NCBI GenBank assembly: GCA_032358255.1
Contig: JAULBX010021076.1
Span: 62,001 to 126,000, forward strand
Source: Heterotrichella gracilis
Lineage: Eukaryota > Sar > Xanthophyceae > Tribonematales > Xanthonemataceae
Direction: 5' to 3'
Length of the DNA stretch: 64,000 bases
The translations under genes and the position numbers were made by a program. Below the pieces are notes generated by a model. The model did not search any database, was not told the DNA's origin, and saw only the letters and a program-made list of their open reading frames with translations. Below, piece by piece: positions 45,993-55,916 of this stretch. Numbering within the stretch: the stretch's first letter is position 1; each line of letters opens with the position of its first letter.

Positions 45993-48900
45993 CTAGCCTC
46001 CGCTGCCTGCCGTCCATGTCACCACCCTGCTTGGCAGCTGGTGGCTGTTGACCAGGGCTTCCCATGACTGGAGCTGGTGGCGCAGGGCCACAAGGGGCAC
46101 AGGGGCTGCATCAGGGGGTGAGAAGGGGAGGGTAAGGGAACAAGGGGAGGGATGCAGTCAAGTCTGGTGGGTGTGGGGGAGGGGGAGGTTCAGGAAACAC
46201 GAGAGGGATAGGAGAAAGGGTGGGGTGTGGAGGATTGGCGCCAGGGACCAAGGCACGGAATGAAACACAGGTTGTTGTCGTGGTAGTGTTGGGGGGTGCG
46301 ACTTTGAAGCTTTGGTGAAGCTTTGGTGAAGCTTTGGTGAAGCTTTGGTAAAGCTTTGATGAAGCTTTGGCTATGGGTATTTACCCCCCTGGGAAAGAGG
46401 TGGGTGCGAAGTGCTGATTGATATTCTGACAGTGTTGGCCCCACATTGGGGTAAAATGCACATAACACCCACACGCAAATCCATGCATATACAGAACTTG
46501 AGCATAATGGCCCCTTCACCGCACCCCCCGCACCAACAGCCACCCACCTTCTCCACCTCCCTCCCCTCCGGCAGCCACTCCCGCCAGCAGGCGGGCTATC
46601 GCATCCGCCCCCGCCGCCCCACCACCACCACCACCACCACCACCACCCGCAGCCACCAGTTCCACCATCTGCGCCACCATCCCCTCGTGCCTCTCCAGCC
46701 TGTCCAATGTGTGCCTCAGGCATGCCACCGCACCGTCAAACTCCATGTGGAGGGAGCGGCCAGCCTGCCTGCCAAGGCCTGCATAGGGAGTGGGGGGTGA
46801 GTGAGTGAGGTGGCGGTGGGTGGTGGGTGGTGAGGGTGGGTGGTGAGGTGGGTTGACAAACTGTGCATGTAGCTGTCTGCTTAGGCCAAATGGTAGCGGT
46901 GTGTGGGTGGGCGGGCAAAGGATGTTGAGCAACAGGGAAATTCATGTCATATAAATTCGCATCCATGCCATTATAAGTCACTAAACGCCAAACCCTTTTG
47001 CATGCCATGCCTGCGGGCATTGGCTATTTAGGCCTCAAGGCCTATCCTTGACCAGCCGTTCTGGCTGGTGTGGTGCCCTGGTGCGAGCCAGTGGCCCCCA
47101 AACTACGCCTCTGTGCGTTCCCTTTCTTCCTTTCTTTCTTTCTAAGTCATAATTCATAACTCACGCATGGCAGATACCATGGGGTATGACCACTATCGCA
47201 CCCTACCCCCCTCTACCAACCCCTCCATTCCGTCCCCTCTCACGCACCCCTTGCAGCCAGCGGCATGAGCGCCCCCCTGAGGCACGACGCGGTGAGCGGC
47301 CCCCTCTGCCCATGCAGCCGCGCAAGCAGCGGGTCCAGCACCCCCCCCATGTCAGACATGCGCGCAGCAGGCAGGCCATGTGCTCGCGCCAGCTGGAGCT
47401 GTGCGTTGTCACCTGAGGGCAGGGGGAGTAAAAATGCCATGGATTTGGTTTGGTATTGAGTTTGAATGGCGCTGAGCATCTGCGGCGCCAATGAGTGGTT
47501 TCCCTTTTGCCAGCTGCGGCCATGTCCATGCCAGACATGCGCACGGCAGGCAGCCGTGGCTGCAGCTGCGCATCGCACCCGATTTTTTCCCTATATTCCA
47601 GTACCTAGCCCCATCCCAGTCATGCTTGATTCATGTTTAAGCTGGACCATGTGCACTACGTGGACCCTTGCGCATGCTGCAGGTGTGGGGGCACTTTTCA
47701 CCACCCACCTGAAATCAGCAGCACGGGGAAGGCAGCTGGCGCCACATCCACCTCGCCCGATGATCCAGAAGCCTCCTTATCCGCTAGATCTACTGCCTGC
47801 CTTGCTGACGTGGCACTATTGCTTGTCGATCTGGCATTGTCACTGGCTGTGTTGACACCGCCACCTGCTGAGGTCACCAATCCATTCGTGGGTGTAGGCG
47901 CATGCGGTGCTGACGTGGCATCCCCTGGTGCTGATGTAGCGTTGTCTGTTGCAGATATGGACGACGCTGGCGCGGCAGGTGGTGGGGTGGGGATGGCAGG
48001 CTTGGCTGGGGACTGGCAGGAGGTGCCCTTCAACAATGTGAAGAAGGTGAAGTCCTCTCCAGTGTCCTCCTCCACGTCAGCAAATTCCAATGTCTGCTTC
48101 ACACCACTGCTACCACCACCACCGCTGCCAATGTCACCACCGCCTGTATCCTCACCGCCGCTGCCACCACTACCACCACCACCGCCATTGCTTGTCGACC
48201 CACAGCCGGGGAGACCCGTGGCAAGCTCTGCATCCCCATTTTCCACAAGCGCATCCCCAACGTCCGGGATCGAACCCCCAACCTCCGCACTGCTGCATGA
48301 CTCTGCTGCCTGCTGCTGAGGTGCCATGGCGGATGGGGATTGGGCGTGGGGCGAGGCTGGGGGTGTGCGGGCGCTGGTGATCTCCTTTTGGAAAAACAGC
48401 GCCACCTCCACAATCTTGACATCCACCTGGCGCAAGGGAGGTATTTTGTATGAGTATGGACAAGGATAATAATGACGAAGGCATTTTCCCTTTAATTTGC
48501 ATATGATGGCCGATAACTATGATGGCCGATTGAGTAACGTCAGTGGGTAGCAAATCCACTCCCCCCTCCTTCTCCTTGCGCTGCAAACAGAACCATAAAC
48601 CTTACCCCACCTCCTCCACCCTTGCCAAAAAAGAACCACTGCATTGCTTATTCAACCTAGAACCCCCTCTCTCTCCATCTCCAGATCCCCCTCCGCACCT
48701 GCTGCCCCTTCCCGCTTATGTGCGCCCCCCTTGACCCCGCCACGTCAGCATCGCGCGACACCACCAGCCCCTCGCCCTCGTGTGCGCCCAGCAGGGTGAG
48801 GAAATCAAGGCCTGTAATGGGGAGGGAACAAGGGTACATGGGAGTGAGGGAGGAGGGCGCAGTCGCTGAGCGCGCAATGTCCTGTGCACTAATGGCACTT

Positions 48901-51900
48901 GATGCCATCATGATCATCAGGGCGTTGATCCCATAAATGAGGGGTTCCTGGTTTACATCTGTAACACACATGCAATCACAAAGTTGCTGCGTAGATTCTA
49001 AAAAAAATGATGGTTGGTGCAACACCCACCTGCCGGCCCATACAGATCCAGCCCCTTTCCCAAGAATTTGCGCACATCGCGCGAGGCCGAGGGCACATTT
49101 TTGAGCCCATCCAGCTGCTTCATGACAGAGTCGGTGATGACCACAAATGTCTGCTGATGCACGGGCAGGCCCCTCCCAAATAGGCCCTTTTCAGCCAGCT
49201 CCGCCAACTTGTCAAATGTGAGGGGCGTGCCAGATGCCGGCAATGTTGGGGATGGGGCCCTAATCATGGAGAGCACTGCGCTGGTGTCGGGGAAGAGGAG
49301 GAGGGGGCCGGGGGCGTAGGGGGAAATGTCCTGCATTCTCAGGGGTGGATATAAGAAAGATATGAAAATGGCAGAGGAAAATATGGAAGGGGCGAGGGGC
49401 GATTGTAAGATAAATATTGTAAGATAAATATGGGAAGGCACACCGCACAAGATCGGGGCTCCAGGCAAGGCACTACTAACGTGAATGGCTTCTAATCTGA
49501 ACATCTAGGCATTATGTGTCATTTGTGTCGAAATGCGGTGCAATGCCATTTCGCCACTGGGCCCACTCGCAAACATGAAATTGCACTGCTACCGCATTTG
49601 GCTCAACCCGTCCTAATCGCACCTCTGCTACCCCATTCCCCCCACTTGTCCCTCCCCTCCGGGCCTCGGCAGGCGGTTGCCCCCCGGGCATTTTCCACGC
49701 GTTTCTTGCACTCCTGAGCACCAGGGCCTCTGCAGGTGCCTGCCTCTGGCACTGCAGCCAGGGCAGGCGCACGTGGAAGGAGCCCTTGCGCAGCACCAAA
49801 TTCGACTCGTGGCTGGTCCTGCAACATAGAATGCTGCTCTCATCAACCCAAGGGGCCCAATGATCTCAGCAGCAGGGGTTTGGGGTAAGGTCAAGTCACG
49901 GAAATTTTAGGGTTCCATGCAGAGTTTGAGCAAGGCAGAGAGGGGCAATGGCATTTGCAAGCACTTGAAAGTGGCTTTACAAAAATAAAGGTCGACATCC
50001 AGAACAATAGGTCGTGGACCTTAGACCCGCATACACAGAAACCTTAATCCCCCAAACCCCGGCATGCGCGTACCCCCTCCGAGGCCTGTTGACAGTGTTG
50101 GGCACATCCGCCACCAGCCCCCTTGACTCCCCCATTTCATCCAACATTTCCAGCACCCCCTCGTAGGGCACCACGTTCCACTCCAGGCGGAGCCACAGGG
50201 GCCTAATGGTGGCGCCCCGGGAGCGGCCAGATGTGGACGGAATGTGCGCATTTTCCTCCTCGGTGGGTACCGCCTCCAGCAGGGCCCGGGCACCAGCGAG
50301 GCCAATGGAGTTGTGGGATAGGTGGATCTGCAAGGGGGGGGAGGTGGGGGGGGGTTCAAGGTGACAGTATCAGCACTATATAGGCAAGGGCAGTGGTGCA
50401 ATCCACGACAAATCTGGGCATAACACCAAACACTGAGGAAAATAAATCCACTATACAACTTCTGGGCGCCTGCAAGACTCTGGTTTGCAAGCTGCTACCC
50501 TCGCCCCAAACCCTTAGCTAGGGTCCCACCTCCAGCATGTCACTCGAACCCCCACCACATCTATACAACAATTGTGGTTTGAGGGAAGGCCCTACTCCAA
50601 ACCCTTGGCTAGGGTCCCACCTCCAGCATGTCGCTGTGCACCATTGCCGCCACGTGGCGCGCCCCCTGGTCGCCCAGCCTGTTGTCAAACAGCCACAGCT
50701 TACGGATGGTGACCAGGCGGGAGTGGGAGGCGGCCCAGGAGGACAACAGCCCCACCTGAAACAGGGGAGGCAGAGAGGTCGTGGGTGCTGTTGGTGGTGA
50801 GTGGGGGCGCTTGCGTGGGCATTGGTGCAGAGGAATGTAGTGGTGCTTCGTTTATGTGGCTCCTGTCAGAGGATAGCGTTGACTGGCACAAGAGACGCGT
50901 AATGACTGCATTACTTGAAACAATGTAGCCAACTAACTACCTTTGAGTCTGTGTAGCATCCACGTGGTGCATGGAATCTGAGCATGCAGTCATACACACA
51001 CTGTGTGGGTAGCCAGCCACGACCCCTCAATCCAAAACCCTAGCACACAAATGGAAAACCTAAGCAAACCCTTACCTCCACATCGGTCAGCTCCATCCTC
51101 TCCATGCGCACCGAGATGTCGACAGGTGGCAGCTCCCCCGCCTGACCCACGAGCTCTTTGGCCACTCCACTGCCATCTGCACACCCTAGCACAAGGCTCT
51201 GCATACTGGAGGCCAGATCGCCCTCCTCCGCACTTGAATTTGAGTTCAAATTCGAACCCAGGTCCACATCAGGTGCCATAGACGAGCTGGCTGCCACCGA
51301 CGAATGGAATTCAAATTCGAATTTGAACGCTGGGCCTCCACCATGATTCCCCACCATGTGTTGCTCCATGCCAGCTGAATCCACCTCATCCCCCTGGTCT
51401 TGGTCTTCCACCAGATCCATCGCAGATCCTGATCCTCCCTCTGAATTTGATTTCGAAACTGAATTTGAAACTGAATCACACGCGCCTTGGGCAGCCTCAT
51501 CCTTGGCGCCTCCGCCTGACAGAGCCGCCCACAGCGCCTGCTCAGCATTCGAATTTGAATTTAAACTCAAATTTGACGTAGAACCCTGGTCGCCAATCCC
51601 CGCTCCCTGCGCATCCCCACCCAGGGCAGGTGCCAACCCCTGGGATGCACCCTCCCGCGCCTGCTTGTCGCGTTTCCTGCGCCTCACATGCACCTCGCCC
51701 CCTTGCTGCTGAGGCGGCTGCTGCTGACTCTGCGGGGTGGCATGGGATGTGGGCTGTGGCTGTGGCTGAGCTGGGGTTGATTTTGGTGCGGGTTGAGGCT
51801 GTGGGGGTGGCTGCTGGTTGTGGGGGGTGTGGCGGGGTGTGGGTTGGCCCTTGCGTGGGCGCTGCTTTAGCTGTTGCTGGGTGGTCCATGCTGTCAGCCC

Positions 51901-53108
51901 CGTGAGGAAGGCAGTGCAGAACCTGGCGCCATCAGGAGGACCCACCTGGAACCAATTATGTAGAGTACTAAAGGTGGGGTGAAACGTTTTTGAAAGATGC
52001 ATTGATCTGGAATGGAGAGGCCTGGGAGGGCATGCGTGGAGGGTGTCTTGATGCGCTGATATGATGAGACAAAGTGGTATATTTTTTGGCACAAGGCAAG
52101 CACTGTGATGCAATGCCTTCGACACAATAACGTATGCATACACTCATGCAGTGCTACCATTAGGCCACACACTGGAAACCCTTACTGCCCCTTAGGCACC
52201 AGTACCCCATAACTCTACAACCCACTGTCCTACCTTCCATATCCCCTCCTCTCGATCCTCCTCGTATTGCACCGCCCCTGGACCAGAGCCCCACACCTGG
52301 CGGCTGTTGAACGACCCTGGCAGACCACAGTGCAGGGTTTAGGGTGTTGAGGTTTACGATACACGGGCATGCAACAGTGGGTGGGTGCATGTTGGTGCAC
52401 AAAATGCATGGCACGCCATGTGCGCAGGTATCTGTCATGGCATCCATGTGCACAGGCATGCGCTCACTGCAAGCACCCAAGTGATGTCTTCATTACAATG
52501 ACAGGGGAGCTTGACAATGCTGGGAGCCGGAAGCTTGACAATGCACCGTCAGCGGGGACCTCACGCTTTGCAAGTGGGTAGCATGCGTCAAATAGAAGCG
52601 AGCGATATGGTACACTGCCGTGTTCAGATTCAGGTAAATATTTATTTATAATTGTACGTACCCCTCTGCACTGATTTCTCAACTCTGAACCTGGAGCCTG
52701 GGGGGGATGGCTGCTTGAACCCGAGGCCAGGCCTGGTGCCAGGCGTGGCAAGGCCCTGGCTGTAGGGTTTGCTAGGGTTTTGGGCGACAGCATCCTGACT
52801 GGTGGAGGGCCGGGATGGGCGGGCGCTTGTGCCGGGGGTGGATGGCTGCGCAAGGGTTTAGGGTTTGCGGTTAGGGTTTAGGGTTGGCACAAGCCAGAGG
52901 GAAGAGTCGGGGGGGCAAAACTCGACTTCAAAGTATTGGGATAGGCACGTCAAGCATGACCAACACTTCAAAAAGCATGATTGAAATTCGATAGTAGTCG
53001 GCCTACCTGTGCGTTGGTCCGCCAAGCACCGTTACCGCTGCTGCTGCTGGCACCCTGCTTAGGGTTTTGCCCTGGGGTTTTACGGTTGGGCTTGTTGCCC
53101 TTGCCCAT
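45993..53108 (-). CDS. Leucine-rich-repeat-like / PIN-domain-like protein
   Basis: Large probable RNA-metabolism protein of unusual layout. Exons in transcript order: 53108..53007, 52845..52662, 52316..52234, 51945..51076, 50755..50621, 50327..50074, 49818..49623, 49330..49030, 48811..48699, 48580..48539, 48426..47709, 47412..47248, 46778..46548, 46105..45993; 1168 residues with phase closing throughout. The N-terminus is basic and low in complexity. Residues about 95-400 form a long Gln/Pro then Ser/Asn/Asp-rich region. LRR-like segments follow (IRKLWLFDNRLGDQGARHVAAM, then IHLSHNSIGLAGARALLEAV). A PIN-like domain follows: FPDTSAVLSMI with Asp 623, VVITDSVMKQLDGLK, GEGLVVSRDADVAG, VDVKIVEVALFF. 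These acidic residues suggest a metal-dependent nuclease. The C-part has a Gly/Ser-rich linker, a (GGT)n polyglycine tract and helical segments. Donors of exons 7 and 10 are weak; two neighbouring genes could have been merged, but phase argues for one. Confidence 0.72.
46305..46372. repeat. 12-bp tandem repeat (GAAGCTTTGGTG) in the last LRR-PIN intron
   Basis: About six copies, the first four nearly perfect and the last with substitutions. Each contains AAGCTT. Non-coding. Confidence 0.93.
46617..46648 (-). repeat. ACC/GGT trinucleotide microsatellite in coding sequence
   Basis: About ten units encode a polyglycine tract in exon 13 of the LRR-PIN gene. Length is probably polymorphic. Confidence 0.93.
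47345..47575 (-). repeat. Copy of part of LRR-PIN exon 12
   Basis: 47515..47575 resembles the exon segment at 47345..47410 (ATGCCAGACATGCGCAC-type sequence, peptide AARMSDMGG). It lies in the intron upstream in transcript direction. Confidence 0.75.
50500..50650 (-). repeat. Copy of the LRR-PIN exon 5 3' edge with donor
   Basis: 50508..50550 and 50594..50640 share GCTAGGGTCCCACCTCCAGC and the following CATGTC, i.e. exon end HSDMLE plus donor. Confidence 0.86.
51231..51575 (-). repeat. Four AT-rich palindromic patches inside an LRR-PIN coding exon
   Basis: TTCAAATTCGAA/GAATTTGAATT-type patches of 25-40 bases near 51231, 51305, 51441 and 51547 interrupt a GC-rich exon. Three read as Ser/Asn runs (SNLSLNSNSN, NSVSKSNS, NLNSNSS) and one as Phe/Lys/Glu (FKFEFEF), because the same palindromic DNA lies in different frames. 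Confidence 0.88.
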
Positions 53109-54145
53109 ATGGACGCACTGTCGTAGTCACTGCCCACAGATCCCGTGTGTCTTCAACGCACAAAGATGATGCTTGCTGCTTGCTGCAGCACACACACACT
53201 TTTTAAAGCAAGCTCGCCGCGACACCCTTGGGCAATACACGGGGCATTGGCGCTGAAGTGGCAGCAATAATCGAATGGCGGGTTTTAATAGCAACTTAAA
53301 ACTAACTGCAAATTGTGACCGACATCTTGCGGCTGAAGGAGCCACGGTGTTCGATGGCTCAATTACTAATCCTGCCGGGGCAATATGCATGCATATACGA
53401 CTGCAAATAGTATGGTGGACGTTACTACACAGTGTGTTCTTCCAACCTCAACAATCAAAATCAACAAAGGAAACACTTTACCCAGCACCTTTTGTGGCTC
53501 TATTCGTCAAGAAACCGCGCTCATATTGTGCTCGTATCGGCGATCTACATGAATATATTCGTGCGAGCACAATATTTTCTGCCTGTCTGCGGTTCGTGGG
53601 TCGCCCGGCAAAAGGCACAGCAGATGCTCAAAAGGCTTGTTCGCGACAAACAACGCCAGATACAAGGAAAGTTCTTGGTTGAGGATTGGGCTAAAACCTG
53701 TCGCCCCGTGAAATTATGGCCTTGTCCTTCCCTTGCACCCCATGTTTGCAGAAAAAGGTGGTGTTTGAAGGAGGCTTGTCTGTTGCGACCCTCACACTTT
53801 CTGTGTGCGTTCCAAGTTCCTAGTCAGCTACTTGTAAGTATACACAGGCTGTGCAACCCATTTTTAAACCATCGCGTGTTACCATCCCGCAGCCATCGGC
53901 GTCCCTTGATCTCGCACTGTTTCACCTGCAGAACGCTGCCCACCTTAGTAGCCGCTGCCCAAACCCCACAGCCGCGTTGCACGGCCTAGGCACCTTTCTT
54001 GGTTTGTGAGCTACACGGTAGCTGTGCCATACGAGCGCCAGATCTACTCTTGACGTATTACTAAGCTGGTAGCTGCGTGGCCCCACCTTGCCTCGCCTGT
54101 TCCAACTGGTCAATAGCTGAGAGCAAGCGAAGCAGCTGGGGCAGC
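53109..54145. promoter_or_regulatory. Divergent promoter region between LRR-PIN and cytochrome b5 genes
   Basis: About 1 kb separates the two start codons, which point away from each other. An open frame on the plus strand spans roughly 53432..53989 but has no ATG start and no family likeness, so I do not call it a gene. No TATA box stands out. Confidence 0.5.
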
Positions 54146-54943
54146 ATGTCCGAGGTCAAGTCAGAGACCAAGACATACACGCTAGAGGAGGTAGCGAAGC
54201 ATGATCACGAGGACAGCTGCTGGCTGATAGTCAAGGGCAAGGTGTATGACGTGACACAGTTCTTGGACGAACATCCAGGAGGCTATGATATCATTATCCA
54301 GAACACAGGTGGGCAGCAAGGCTCGCAAGGGCCTGTTCGTAGCTGTGTGTATCAGTGCTTGGAGGCCTTGGTATGAGGCTGCTGTGCAAAATTTTTGTTT
54401 TTGAAAATAGTGTGCACATGCGTCTTGCAGGCAAAGATGCCACAGAGGATTTCGAGGAGATTGGGCACAGTACAACTGCCACGGCGATGCTTGAAGAGTA
54501 CTACATCGGGGAATATGCGGTGAGGATTGGGTCCCCTCTGCTTTTACCCACTACTGCCTGCCATGGGCATGTACCCACCATCCTGCAAAGACCCAACCAT
54601 CCTTTAGCACAAATTCCCACTAGGGCGGCCTACAGCCATTTCCCCATTGGTTACCCAACCCACCCATTCCAGTCCTTGCTGCGTGGCTGACCAACCCATA
54701 TTGCCGCAGGCTGGGGACACTTCAGTCTCCAAGAAGGCAGCCAAGGCCAAGTCGGTAGCACCTGCCAAGGTGGAGGCCCCACCAGGGATACTGGGCACCA
54801 TCTTGCGAGCCCTGTTCCCCATCTTCATCATCCTGATTGCAGCTGCCTTCCAGTTTGCCTTCAAGTGGCCCACCGACAAGCCGACTGCGCAAGTACAAGA
54901 GTGCTCTGCAACGCCAGAGGAGTGCGCTGCCACGTCATCATAA
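54146..54943 (+). CDS. Tail-anchored cytochrome b5
   Basis: Small haem protein that passes electrons from NAD(P)H reductases to fatty-acid desaturases and other ER oxygenases. Exons 54146..54308, 54431..54519, 54710..54943; 161 residues. The ATG opens SEVKSETKTYTLEEVAKHD, the normal N-terminus of the haem domain. Axial ligands are His43 in the invariant HPGG motif (DEHPGGYD) and His67 (EEIGHS). A Lys/Ala/Pro linker (about 88-109) leads to one hydrophobic helix at about 119-135 (LFPIFIILIAAAFQFAF) and a lumenal tail with two Cys, giving C-terminal insertion in the ER or outer mitochondrial membrane. Length and order match microsomal cytochrome b5. Confidence 0.96.
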
Positions 54944-55017
54944 CCAGCTGACGTGTAGCACGCATGGGCCAATATTCCTGCTGTCAGCAGCAGTGGCAGG
55001 ACATTGAGGCAGCAGCA

Positions 55018-55160
55018 CACGCAGCGTGTTGCTAAAGGCAGCAGCAGCAGCTGGGCGTTGCCACGCAATACTAGATCCTCGCCAGTACTAGCCACACTCA
55101 GCGTGTTGCTCAAGGCAGCAGCAGCAGGGCGTTGCCACGCAATACTAGCCACACTGCAGC
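55018..55160 (+). repeat. Two ~70-bp direct repeats in the cytochrome b5 3' UTR
   Basis: GCGTGTTGCTNAAGGCAGCA followed by a GGGCGTTGCCACGCAATACT block occurs at about 55022..55073 and 55099..55147, each then running into CTAGCCACACT-like sequence. GCGTTGCCACGC is itself near-palindromic. Confidence 0.9.
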
Positions 55161-55916
55161 AGTAGCCACAAAGCAATATTTAGGCTAGCCATGACAAACG
55201 CCTGGGTTCAGCCAGTAGGGCACTGCGACTCTGGATTCATTCATGGACAGCCGCTGCCAGAGCGCTTTCTTTTTAGTTGCCTTTGCCTCAGAAACACTTG
55301 GAAGCATCAGTTAATGGCGATCAACGCATTCAGTTGATCGTGGGGAGGGGATTTGTACTTGCACAATATACCATTAACTTTAGAGCTTCTGGAGGTGGTA
55401 CAGTACCATATTGTAACGACCATCGGCTTGAGTCATTGGCAGTTACACTGAATAGCCAAAGAAAGGGAACGCCAGGCACAACAATGCATACTGACAGATG
55501 TAAATTGCAAATATTTGACCTATAAGTGAGCCCATTATGGGCATGCCTGGTCCACCGAATAATCACGTGTACAGAGACCTACAGCTGCCCCATGCCATCT
55601 AGTACGGTAGCCTTCTACGACAGGAAATATCCCTGGTGGGTGGGTGGTGGTGTATTTTTTGGTTGAACACATCCACCACCCGGTGCGCTACAAACTGTGT
55701 CGTCACTGAGTGTCTTCACAGACAGTCTGATCTGGGAACATACCTTGCATTAATGTTGCACATACCAAAAAACGACAAAGGAAAAAACACAAGGGAACGC
55801 CCACAGAATACAATCCAGGACCTGGTACAACACAAGATAATGAATAAAGTATCATGACGTAGGGCCTGGCGGCATGCATATGTAGTACTGCAACAAATAC
55901 TGTGCAGCCAGTATTG
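55161..55916. other. Intergenic, convergent 3' ends
   Basis: Lies between the 3' ends of cytochrome b5 and the RNI-like gene. Two copies of a dispersed word, AAAGGGAACGCC near 55464 and AAGGGAACGCCCAC near 55792, occur here. No coding exon recognised. Confidence 0.55.

Noticed and set aside
47633-48319. Plus-strand protein-coding gene over 47.6-48.3 kb
   Set aside because: Antisense to exon 11 of the LRR-PIN gene, whose frame is open for 239 codons and phase-linked to neighbours.
53432-53989. Long open frame between LRR-PIN and cytochrome b5
   Set aside because: No ATG start, no family likeness, and no good splice sites joining it to either gene.
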